Shown piece after piece: positions 25,903 to 37,100 of a DNA stretch of 64,000 nt. Both the position numbers and the translations under genes were made by a program. This stretch comes from Misgurnus anguillicaudatus (taxonomy: Eukaryota > Chordata > Actinopteri > Cypriniformes > Cobitidae). Within the stretch, counting starts at the first letter, position 1; the number at the start of each line of letters is the position of its first letter. The notes beneath the pieces were generated by a model that had not been told where the DNA came from, did no database searches, and was given only the letters and a program-made list of their open reading frames with translations. The stretch covers positions 8,236,001 to 8,300,000 of the forward strand of contig NC_073359.2 in the NCBI RefSeq assembly GCF_027580225.2, written 5' to 3'.

Positions 25903-26520
25903 ATGGTGCCCACTTCGAGGAAATTTAATAGAAGACTAGAAACGTGTTAAGGACTAAAGTATGTAGGCCTATGTCACTCATCTAATTACAGTATGTTAAC
26001 TGGATAACACTTCATATAACTCATTGTATAGTTTAATACATTTATGTATTTTGATTACACAAATCAAACCTTACGATTGTTTTAGCTGCTGACCAGCATA
26101 GGGAATCTCTATTGCTAATTTATAAGACATGTTGATGATACAGTACTGTGTTGGACCTTTTCTTGTTAATTTAATCTTTTTGGGTAGCCTATCTTATGCA
26201 TATAGAATTATTCAAGGAGGTTGATTCCTTTTACTTAATTTAAAGTTTGATCAATTGTGCATAATGACATGTGCAACAAATGGATATAGGGTGTCAAACT
26301 CATAGATTTGCAAAATTTAAAATTCAGACACTCTTTATAAAATATTTGTGGTCAATCTCTGGCACAGATTTAAAGTTGAAACTTATCAAATCCTATTAGA
26401 GGTCCAGAATGTCATTAAAACACACCAGTGGCTTTGCTGTCATCAGTATTAAACATGTTACCCCTTAAAGTACCCTCCCCGCAGAGCCCCCCCACATAAC
26501 AAATCCCAATTTAACCCCTG
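25387..26520. mobile_element. hAT element nested in the palindromic element
   Basis: The left end CAGGGTTTAAATTGGG and the inverted right end CCCAATTTAACCCCTG are near-perfect inverted repeats. The perfect 8-bp target duplication ATTATACC is at 25379-25386 and 26521-26528. The 1,134-bp interior is non-coding and includes a GA microsatellite at 25803-25899. Confidence 0.92.
25803..25899. repeat. (GA)n microsatellite with a GC-dinucleotide interruption
   Basis: An almost pure GAGAGA tract with one GCGCGCGCGCAC patch at 25831-25842. The open frames across it on both strands are composition artefacts. Confidence 0.95.
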
Positions 26521-27117
26521 ATTATACCCTATAGTTGTAGACAATGTAGTACAGTATTGGATAAAGTAATAAGTTTATATTACTATAGTTGTTATGTTAT
26601 CACAGCAACTTTAAAATTACCACAACAAATTAATTCAAGTACATTACTATAGTATGGGTCAAAAACACTATAGTATTTACTATAAATTACTAAAGTATTT
26701 TTTAACCTGGGAATGGAAAGGACAAGATATTTCATTTTCATTTATTTCATTATTTTCAAATTATACTTTATTCATACTCTTTTTAGCTATTCAGCTATAC
26801 TCTGGCTTTTATTTTAGTAATGTTTATATCCTGCCAATGTATACATTAATCATTGCATTTATCTGTTTAAAAGATTTCAGGGAAAAAGCAAAGAAGTATT
26901 TTTTCATTCTGGGCACCAAAGGGTCAGCCCCCTATAAAGGTTGCCAGATCAGAGGAGACAGTGGAAGATGTGGTGGCAGAGACTACAAGAAAAACAGTAG
27001 GGAAGAAATCAGAAGAGAACAGAGAGAATATAGCATTTAAGTTTTGATGGTCACTAAACAAACCCTGTTGTTTCTCCCACTATATCTTAAACAGTTCAGT
27101 GCATATTGTTGTTTTAG

Positions 27118-27629
27118 GTTTGCTGAATTGCTTCCATACCAGGGACCCCAAGAGCATGATCAACTTAGTGAGGAGTTCCTCGAATATCAATTGATGGACA
27201 TCACTATGCCCCAAGACCCATCCACTTTTGACATTGAGGGTTTTTGGGGAAATATGACATCAGTAAAGAACAGGGTAAGAGATATTCTACACCCTTTGAC
27301 ATTTACTTAATCAACATATTAGTAATTAGGCCTCTTTGATTACTTTTTTAAAGGTGACTGGATTAAGCAGATTTGGAAGGCTGTCCAAGATTGCCAAACT
27401 GGTTTTAGTTCTTCCCCACTCAACTGCAGATGCAGAGAGAGTGTTTTCCATGGTTGGTTTGAACAAAACCAAAACTAGGAATAGTTTGGCTCTGGATGGA
27501 ACACTCTCTTCCATCATGATGGTGAAAATGGCAAGCATTGAACCACAGTGCTTTAAGTGGGAGCCGCCTACCTCTGTAATCAAGGCCTCAAAACATGCAA
27601 CAAACACTTACAATATAAAACATTCATAA
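27118..27629 (+). pseudogene. hAT transposase, C-terminal dimerisation part
   Basis: There are two exons: 27118-27274 (ELLPYQGPQEHDQLSEEFLE, then YQLMDITMPQDPSTFDIEGF) and 27354-27629 (KIAKLVLVLPHSTADAERVF, then SMVGLNKTKTRNSL, stop TAA). They are separated by a short GT-AG intron that keeps the frame. The sequence LxLPHSxADxERVFSM followed by KTKxRNSL is the hallmark of the hAT C-terminal dimerisation domain. The RNase H-like catalytic core and the zinc-finger N-terminus are missing, so the copy cannot be active. It belongs to the outer 8-kb hAT, whose right end lies about 360 bp downstream. Confidence 0.85.
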
Positions 27630-28305
27630 ACCAAATGTACTCTCTCACACATGCTCACACAAACACACCTTGTATTGTAAGTATGCTCAGGGCAAGTTCT
27701 GCAATGTTGCTGTTCAGTTGGCTCATTTGGGGCAATTTTTTATATATTTGTATTTTTGAAATAAAACAATGTATTTAATTTCTATGACTTTGTCTTTAAT
27801 TAGATTTCCCAACTGTTATAATTTCTATTTGTGCTAATCAATTATAAACAATATATTAAATTTAACTGTTACCAAAAACCTGAGAGAATTGGTTGGGGCC
27901 GAGGGGTCGCTGCTGCAAATATTTAAGTGGCTCCTCCCCTAACAGATGAAATCTCACTCCAAACTTTTGATAAAACTTGAGAGCCCTGTATACAACTGAT
28001 GACTTATTTTTGTCTGATGTAATGTTATTGTACAGTGAGTGCAACTGGTGTTAATTTTAAACTAGCTTACGCGATAGCTGTACGCTAAGCTAGTACGTCA
28101 CGTAAACCTAATAAAAAAAATCTGAATGAGATTTGTTAGATCTTATCTCCCATTCTCATTTCGATTTTTTTTATTGCAAGACAAAATAAATACAAAAACA
28201 AAATAGCACTGCATTGACATACAATGAAAAGGAAAGAAGGAAAATAAAAAATAAACCATTCTTTAAGTATAAAAGAAGGCTGCATACTCCAGAGGTCGCA
28301 TATCT

Positions 28306-28483
28306 AGGCTGCATACGTCATCAAGAGTGTCTTATTTGAGAATATTACTAATTATAAAGGTTACAATTATTTTTAGCTAAGTGTAAATTGTTGATATATG
28401 ATTATGACTTGCGAATGTAATGCTCAGTTTTTTAATGTAATGCTCAGTTAACTTAAATAAACCAGGCCTGATGACGTATGCAG
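28306..28483. mobile_element. Small MITE with GGCTGCATACGTCATCA ends
   Basis: GGCTGCATACGTCATCA near 28306 is repeated in inverted form (TGATGACGTATGCAGCC) ending near 28483, around an AT-rich non-coding centre. No target duplication could be fixed. Confidence 0.6.
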
Positions 28484-28639
28484 CCTGCACGTGGCCTACT
28501 TGCCGATTGGTTAAAAGTAAGCCTTCTGACTGAATGACGGGGCAATCGACACATAATACAATTAAAAGAAATATACTGATTAACAAATATACGAATTGCG
28601 GGTTTAACACTTGAGGGCCTAAAAACTGGAAGGATTTGA

Positions 28640-28944
28640 ATCCACGTGAACTGGGAACATCACGTGCTGGTCGCACGTGCAGGAGGTAAGTCCAGTATCG
28701 GCGGGAAATCCCCACTGTACATTCTGTAATTAACGCGAATAGAATGTTTGACGTCACAATAAGAACAGAGCGAATGGAATGTTTGACGTCACAATTACGA
28801 CGCGCTCTGGAACATTCTCTTTAGATCATTGATTTCCTTGAGCGAAAGCAAAGCTAATCCTTGACAGCTATTACAGACTTTCAGTCCGTGCGCAACAAGT
28901 CAATAACACTGTTACAGACTGTTGTGAATTAGACTGAGGTAGAA
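28640..28944 (+). promoter_or_regulatory. Putative promoter of the Pim-like gene, two CRE sites and E-boxes
   Basis: Two perfect TGACGTCA sites lie at 28749-28756 and 28784-28791. Each is part of a 35-bp direct repeat containing GAATGTTTGACGTCACAAT. Three CACGTG-type boxes lie at about 28640-28680. Sequence here is more CpG-rich than the surroundings and sits directly 5' of the start exon, where an in-frame TAG precedes the ATG. CREB/ATF control is an inference from the motifs. Confidence 0.6.
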
Positions 28945-31065
28945 ATGCCTAAATCAAACGATCAGCTCAAAAGCGGCGTTTCCCTTCCGGGAGCCGTAAT
29001 GGAAGATGAGTGGATGCCACCAGGTCAGTTAATCACAACATTTGGAAATATTGAACTCATTAACCGTTTAAACCTTTGACACATAAGTTATCTGTGACTC
29101 GGACAGCGTCCGAAAACAGGCGGAGACAACACAAGTTTTCGTCAGAGAGATACGATCGCTGCTAGGCGGATTTCACTCACGAATTTAATTGCTCAAACTT
29201 TTTTATAAACTCAATAATATTATTACACATGACAACCAAACCAAACACAAGGACTACGATGAAAGTTTCCGTGGCTAATGAGAACATATAAATTAATAGC
29301 ACCGGATTTAAAGTGATAGCGCCTCTTTTTGGTCCGTTAAATGATTATTAGCACAGAGTACGAACCCCATACCAGCTTGATTTTACTGATGGATGTATAC
29401 TTTTATATTATGTATAGTGTTAAATACTATAAAATTGATTGGCTGAGAGCCGTGCGATTTTCCTCCTCAGAGCCTTTTACATTGAGAGAGTTACATTGAA
29501 GTACATTGAGTTAGAGGCAAAGAGCTGTGATTTTTTTAATTAATTTATTAAAATACAATATTTATGTGTCACACCAATATATGTAGGTAGTATTTTTATG
29601 TAAGTCTATCAACAATGTTTTTTAAAAATAAAATTCACTATTATGGGAAGATGGTCAGGGCCTTGTTAAAGGTGCAGTGTGTAATTTTAGAAGGATCTCT
29701 TGACAAAATGCAAAATAATATGCAAAACTATATTATCAGTGGTGTATAAAGACCTTTCATAATGAACCGTTATGTGTTTATTACCTTAAAATTAGATGTT
29801 TTATCTACATATGCCGAGGGTCCCCTTACATGAAAGTCGGCATTTTGTGGTGCCATATTTCTACAGAAGCCATTAATGGACAAACTTTTTTTTACTAAGT
29901 TGTCTCCGATGACATGTTTGTCCGGTGGCGGCTACTGTAGCTTCTCTATGTGATTAAAAAATGAGGGGTAAACAGTGTACTGAGCCGTTGGTTTCTATTC
30001 ACCAGCACTTCACCACTAGATGCCGCTAAAATTTACACACTGCACCTTTAACATGTTTTACGCCGCCTCAACAACTTTAAAGATGCTATGAATCTAGGGC
30101 TGGGCGATTTGACCTAAAATCAAAACCTCGGTTAATCTAACATTTGACATCGGTTATGATTAATAAACGATTATTTTTTTGCCTCATAGTTCACTGACAA
30201 GGTTGGAAAGTTTAGGGCACATCTTAAATCAGCCTGCAATGCAATTATTCACATTTTTTCCCAAAATAACTGCATTACTGAAAAATATTAAATAGACAAC
30301 TCTATGCAGATGTTGCATGTCATTATTAGGGCTGGGTATTGTTAGGAATTTCACAATTCGATTCGATTTCGATTCTTGAGGATTCGATTCAATTCAATAT
30401 TGATTTACTTCCTTCGATATCGATTCAATAATAAGTAAATACACAAGCAGTTAAGTACCCGAGTATATTTTTAAATAATGTGTGTAGTATTACTAATGTT
30501 CAGAGGTGGAAAAAGTACTAAAATATTTGACTTAAGTAAAAGTAAAGTTAATATTCTAAAAATCTACTCAAGTAAAATTAAAAAGTAAATAATTTTAACT
30601 TTACTCAGAGTAAAAGTTACTTTTGTTTACAGCGGGGTGTGGTGGAGTTTTTTATTATATTTCAAACACGACAAGGGAATATAAATCTAAAACTAGTTAT
30701 TTTTAATTGTAGTAACATCTTTACAATTAAAGTGCAATAACAAAGAGTTAATAAAATAAAGAGCTTTTTTAAACTAAGAAACATTTATGGAATTATTTAA
30801 TGATTTTACATGTGAGTTATGCACTTTTGAAGGTGGTCAGCAGCTTGTAAATACAATCACTATAGTAAGGCTGTAATTGATGTATTGCTGGTAACATACA
30901 TTATTTTATTAAACTATATATCTAGTTTAAATGAGCATATAATGAGATGAGTGCCATGTCATACTTTTGACACGTTTATTGTCTTCTTGCTTCCCTCACC
31001 TGGGTACCTGATGTCAGACCTTTATTATCTCTCTCTCTCTCTCTCTCTCTTTCTCATGTCTAATG

Positions 31066-31131
<66 letters not shown>

Positions 31132-34100
31132 GTCTAATGACCTGCGCATTCACGATGACGCGAAGCTGCTAGACTGCGGAGGATTATGGAAAGTGGTCGC
31201 TTAAATATGACCAGGGGTTTCTTTCATAAGATTTGAACTGAGGCGGGTCTGCATTAGCGCGCGCCTGTCTCGTTCGTATCCATAGTTCTTTTTGCGCGTT
31301 CCCCCGCCCATCAATCATCCATTGCGCGTCTTTATCACCTTGCTTTTAAAAAAAAAATACTCAGTAACGGATATGATTTAAAATGTAGCGAAGTACAATA
31401 CTTCAAACAAAACATACTTAAGTAAAAGTACAGATTTTAAAAACTACTCAAAAAAGTTAAAGTACACAAAAAACTACTCATTTACAGTAACGTAAGTAAA
31501 TGTAATTCGTTACTTTCCACCTCTGCTAATGTTTGATCACGTTGATGGTACAGGCTTGAAAGAAGTGCTGCTGTTTGCCATCTTTGATCTTTCTGTTTTG
31601 ATATAGCGCGTCTTGTACAACGCTGAAGGCTCTCACTAGAGTGTTGCCCACAGCGCCGCCGCTGGACGGGGGGGCTGAATCGATTCATAGGATTTGATGA
31701 ATCGATATTGAATTGAGAAACAAATAATTGCAATGCATTGATGAATCGATATTTTTACCCAGCCCTAGTCATTATGTACAATTGATGAAACTTTCAGAAT
31801 GGGAAGTTATGAACCAAAGAATCATACAACCCCCATGACTAATTATAGACATCAGATACATACATAATAAGTTGTATCCAGATAGCATATTGTAATGAGA
31901 TGAGTAGGGCAAAATACATAGTTGACTGTATCATTTACACGTTTCTTGTATTCAATCCATTTTTTCTTAACTGGGCACTGATGTCTAAGACATTTATTCT
32001 CATCTGTAATGCTTTTGGTGTTAATGTAGACTAGAAGTTCTCCCGTTCTCTCTCTCCGTCATCTCTGAAGTGTCTAATTAAACTCACGCGGGCGCGTCTT
32101 TTCGCGGTTTTGAGTGAGTGAGATGTGATGACATTACCCGGGCTGCTTAGAGACCCATCGGTAGATTAAACTGAGCGCGTGTGCGGTAAAAACCCGACCG
32201 CGCATTCCGTATTTTTGTCACAGGTGGCTGCACATTCGCGAGTACTTCTTAAAAAAAGTACTGTGCTTCTTTTGGGCACTAGATGATCCTGCTGCTCAGT
32301 TAAACAGTGTTTGAGTTCTCCTCCATGTTTCGCTGCGCCACTGACAGGACGGGGCAGAGTTACGCAACATCACACGCAGCAGTTTGTTTTTAAAGGGAAA
32401 GTATTAACAGGATTAAAAAACGAAATAACCGACATGATAAAATAATGTCGGTTAGAGGTTCTGAATTTCGGTTTCGGTTATTTTTCGATTAATCGCCCAG
32501 CCCTATATGAATCTGCTGTTTTATTGTTTTATACTGTTGTCTGAGGTCTACATATGACGTTTGTGTGGATTTTACATTCAAAAACATCAAAGGCAATAAG
32601 TAATAGGCTAGTTTGTACCCTGGTTTTGAGGCTGGCTCGAGAAATGCTCTGTTTTGACGAGCGGGCCACATTGAAGACCTGGACGTAAACGGCCACTGCC
32701 AAAGCTTGTTTTGTGGTCCAGGGTTTACACTATATAGTAAAATATGTTAGATTTTAGAGAAGTTTAAAAAGTGTGCTTGATTTTTTTTGTCTGTCCAGCT
32801 GTTAGACAGAATACAATTCTGTCTGCCTCAGCTCGTGGGCTCGTGACCAGCAGCGGTCTAGGTGGTGCTCAACGGAGGTTGAACATTTCTAGACCTGCAG
32901 CTGGTCACATGAGGTTCACTCTTCCAGGAGCTGTGGAGGATGATGAGGAGTGTAGCCCGACAGGTCAGTCACACTTTTATGATGACACCTCAAAAATATA
33001 CATATGTAATAATATATATTATACGTTTTGAAACGCACATTCTATATATTTTTTCACATTAAGAGTAAACTCAATAAATGTTTGGAATTGGAACACAATG
33101 TAACAGTAGCATACTGTATATATAATGTTTGCCACAATAACTATACAGTAAAATATTTAGATTTTATAGAAGTTTATAAAGTGTTCTTCATTTCCTGTCT
33201 GTACAGCTGTTAGACAGAATACCATCCTGTCTGCGTCAGCTTGTGGGCTTGTGACCGGCAGCAGTGTAGGTGATGCTCAACGGAGGTTGAACATCTCTAC
33301 ACCTGCAGCCGGTCACATGAGGTGGGCCCTTCCTGGGGCCGTAGAGGAGGACCAGTGTAGAGGAGCAGGTCAGTCATCATAACGACGCCTCGGATATAAT
33401 GAAACAAAAATAAACACATTCACTTATGTACTGTAGATCAGTGCTTCCCAATCCTGGTCCTTGAGGACCCCCCTCCCAGAAAGTTTTAGAAGTCTCCTTA
33501 TTTAAAACAACTGATTCAACTTATCAGCCTCCTTTCAAAATTGTAAACATGTCTCCCTAACAAGCTGATGAGTTAAGTGAGGGTGGGTTAAATAAGGAGA
33601 CATCTAAAACATTCTGGGAGGGGTCCTCAGGGACCAGGATTGGGAAACACTGCTGTAGATAGTAAAGCGTGTAGAATTCATAAAATAATATTTAATTTTA
33701 TACACATAAAATAATAAAGTTATTTTGTCTAGCATAGCATCAGGACTTTGTTTAGTATTTTTGGTACTTTTGTCTTAGTTTTTTATTTAAATATGTATTA
33801 AATTATGTATTTGTTATGTGATGTTTTAGTGTATTTTATTTATAAATTAAATAAAATAGCTCACACAGTTTAACAAATTAATGATATGTACAATTAATGT
33901 ATAAAATATTATTTTTGAATATATATATATATATATATTTTTTTTTTCAGTTACACATGTTACAAAAATTGTTTTTGTTATAATTATTATTATAGTTAAT
34001 ATTATTAAAATGTTTTTCAAAATACCACAATAAAGTATAAAGCTAATCATTAGAGAAGTTTATAATGTGTTCTTTATGTCTGATTTGTCCAGATGTTAGA

Positions 34101-37100
34101 CTGAATAACATCATGTCTCCGTCAGCTCGTGGGTTTGTGACCAGCAGTGGTGTATGCGATGGTCGACGGAAGTCAAACATCTCTACACAGGCAGCTGGTC
34201 ACGTAAACCTTCCCCTTCCCGGGGCTGTAGATGATGAGGAGTGCAGCCGAGCAGGTCAGTCACACCATTTTAATGACACCTCAATATATATATACATACA
34301 TATGTAATAAGTAACCACAATAACTATACAGTAAAATGAGTTAGATTTTACAGTTTATAATGTGGTGTTCTTGTCTGGTCTGTCCAGCCGTTAGACAGAA
34401 TACCATTCTGTCTACGTCAGCTTGTGGGCTCGTGACGGGCAGCAGTGCACGAGATGTTCGGCAGAGGTCAAACAGCTCTACACCTGCAGCTAGTCAAGGG
34501 AGCATCACCCCTCCAAGGGCTGCAAAAAAGGAGGAGAGGAGAAAGAAAAAAGCTGGTGAGTCACAACATTATTATGACACCTTAAAGGGATACTACACTT
34601 TTTTTTAAATATTCAAATTTTTCAGCTCCCCTATAGTTAAACACTTGATTTTTACCATTTTGGAATCCATTCAGCCAATCTCCGGGTCTGGCTGTACCAC
34701 TTTTAGCATAGCTTAGCACAATCCATTAAATCTGATTAGACCATTAGCATCGCACAAAAAAATAACCAAAGCTTTTCGATATTTTTCCCATTGAAAACTT
34801 GACTATTCTGTACTTACATTGTGTACTAAGACCGACAGAAAATTAAAAGTTGTGATTTGCTAGGCCGATATGGCTAGGAACTATACTCTCATTCTGGCGT
34901 AATAATCAATGACTTTGCTTCCATACCATGGCTGCAGGAGGCGCAATAATATTACACAGCAGCTGAAAATAGTCCCCTGCAATTGAAAGTTATTAAGGGG
35001 ATTATTTTCGGGCACAGCGTAATTTAATTGCGCCTCTTGCAGCCATGTTACAGCAGCAAAGTCCTTGATTGTTACGCAAGAATGAGAGTATAGAGTATTT
35101 AGCTATGCAGGGAAAGAGTTAAGAAATATATTACTGGTATCTGGTGGTAACATTACTATTTGTCTTTTCTGTTTCTGTCTTTTAGATAAAAAACCAAAAC
35201 AGCCAAAGGGAAAGAGCATCCGTGCTTTTTTCCGTAGAACAGTCCAGGCTATACAGCATGCCTGCTGTATCTGCCAAAATGAGGATGACCTGGAGTCATC
35301 TGATTCAGATGATCCTCAGCCAGGTCCATCCAACCTGCTGTCAAGTACCCGTGAAGATCCAACTGATTTGCAGAAAGGTCCATCTGGACTCAAGCATACG
35401 GGTTTTCAAGAACCAGCCTATTGCCTGGCTGGTTCATTTACCTTGGAAAAAACAGAAATCCAAGAAGAGACTGATCGTAACCAAGGTCTATTCGACCCGG
35501 CGGAGCTTCGTGCTCAACCCGATCAGGCTTTTTGTAAGCCGGGCCCTTTCGGCCCGCACGGAGCCCGTGAGCAAGATAGTCCCTTCGGACTTGAGCGAGC
35601 GTGCCATGAAGAACCAGCCTATTGCCTGGCGGGTTCATTTTCCTTGGAGAAAACAGAAATCCAAGAAGAGACTGATCATAACCAAGGTCCATTCGACCCG
35701 GCGGAGCTTCGTGCTCAACCTGATCAGGCTTTTTGTAAGCCAGGCCCTTCCGGCCTGCACGGAGCCCGTGAGCAAAACAGTCCCTTCGGACTTGAGCAAG
35801 CGAGCCATGAAGAACCAGACTATTGCCAGTCTGGTTCATTTACCTTGGAGACAACAGAAATCCAAGAAGAGACTGATCTTGAACACGGTCCATTCGACCC
35901 GGAGCCAAGTGCTCAAAGTGATCAGCCAGGCCCATCCGCCCTGAACACTGCTAGTAAGTTTACTGTTATTATGTTCAGTTTTTTTATTGTTGGCTTTATT
36001 TTTCTCTCTTGTCAACTGTTCCATTCCTAATTGTTTTAAATCTGTGCCCAGTTACTGTAATAAGTGTATTTATACACCAGATGTTTATGCAATATCTTCT
36101 CCTTGTATTCAATATATAATGTGATATTCTGGTTCCGCACAATGACTCTTGAGCATTTCCTTCCATCTTTACCTGATTTTCAGTTTAAATAAATATTTTG
36201 TTCTTTATTTAATGGTTCTCTTGCTGTTTTGATCCTAAACATTCGTCTTGTTTATTCTGCTAGTAGCTGATTAGTTTTGGATGTTCTGAACAATTAAATG
36301 AAAATTTATGCTGTCTGATATATTATAAGGAGCACTGCTGTTGGAGTTTAAAAAAGCCTTATGTTCATATTGTATTGATTGTTTTTTGTTCCAGGGAAGT
36401 TTTCATTGCTTTATGAAGTGGGAAAGTGGATTGGAAGAGGTGTCTTTGGCGATGTCCATGCTGGGACTCAGAAATCTGATGGCAGAAAGGTAAAGCCACT
36501 CTTCATCAAACAGCCCAATGTGACCTAACGTATAGATCCATATTCAATGTTTTGATCTACATATGTTTATATCAGTTATAGTTTGATGTGACTTACAAAT
36601 GATTACTTTTCCTGGTAGGTTGCCATCAAATTTATTGACAAGTCGAAGCACTGTGACCGCTTCATTACGATGGTAAGTTAGCAAGATTCAATATTTAAAA
36701 ATGAATATACAAAGGGGGCCAAAAATTTGAGAGTATAAGGAGGCAATCTGGGATTTTTAAAAAAGAATTTTGAAGAAAAAAGTAAAAATATTAAATATTC
36801 TGTACTATATACAATACAAACTGCATTTCTATAGCACATATCGGGGCGAAGCACAACGCACATAAAGAAAATTACTTTGCAAATAACTGCAGTTTTATAG
36901 TTCAAACAGAGATGGCGATAAAGAGGCAAAAGTTACAGAATGCAGCTGTAATAAATTCATAAATAAAGAACCCACTGTATCTTAGTAAAAGTGTTGCATG
37001 GGAATTAAACATTATTTTCAGCTAACCTCTTTTAATGCTTTTGTACTACTAGCATGGACATGCCAAGCCTCTGTGCTCCGAAGTGGCTATCAACCTGATG

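Larger units (their letters stand above)
20490..26711. mobile_element. Palindromic element inside the hAT, itself containing two insertions
   Basis: The left arm starts CCCAGGTGAAAAATA and includes ACTATAGTGTTTTTGAACC. The right arm is its inverted copy and ends TTTTTAACCTGGG. The arms are rich in TACTATAGTA motifs. AAT follows the right end and precedes the left end, a possible 3-bp target duplication, but this is weak. Without the inner insertions (about 20607-25275 and 25387-26520) it would be only a few hundred bases long. Confidence 0.65.
19921..27988 (+). mobile_element. 8-kb hAT element swollen by nested insertions
   Basis: The outer ends are CAGGGCTCTCAAG (left) and CTTGAGAGCCCTG (right), perfect 13-bp inverted repeats. 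The flanks hold a perfect 8-bp target-site duplication, TATACAAC, at 19913-19920 and 27989-27996. Only about 1.8 kb is the element's own sequence. The left part, 19921-20489, has CCAAT boxes and a first exon ending AAGCG/GTAGGT near 20284. The right part, 26712-27988, has the last transposase exons. Between them lies a 6.2-kb palindromic element that itself contains two further insertions. Most of the transposase gene is missing, so it is a dead, internally deleted copy. Confidence 0.9.
30327..31767. mobile_element. Middle hAT of the triple nest
   Basis: The ends are TAGGGCTGGGTATTG and TTTTTACCCAGCCCTA with the perfect 8-bp duplication GTCATTAT at 30319-30326 and 31768-31775. The subterminal GATTCGATT and AATCGATAT motifs match those of the element at 3878-5082, so the two belong to related families. 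It is interrupted by the inner hAT at 30501-31525. Confidence 0.93.
30095..32505. mobile_element. Outer hAT of a triple nest, in kinase intron 1
   Basis: The ends are TAGGGCTGGGCGATT and AATCGCCCAGCCCTA, flanked by the perfect 8-bp duplication TATGAATC at 30087-30094 and 32506-32513. A second hAT (30327-31767) is inserted in it. No transposase is recognisable. It lies within the 3.8-kb first intron of the Pim-like gene. Confidence 0.93.

Noticed and set aside
25664..25913. Arg-Glu and Ser-Leu repeat frames
   Set aside because: Translation of a (GA)n microsatellite.
30951..31172. Open frame rich in Leu-Ser repeats
   Set aside because: It crosses the (CT)n microsatellite inside the inner hAT element.
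35438..35839. 133-residue minus-strand open frame
   Set aside because: Antisense mirror of the repeat exon of the Pim-like gene; its internal repeat is just the 201-bp unit.
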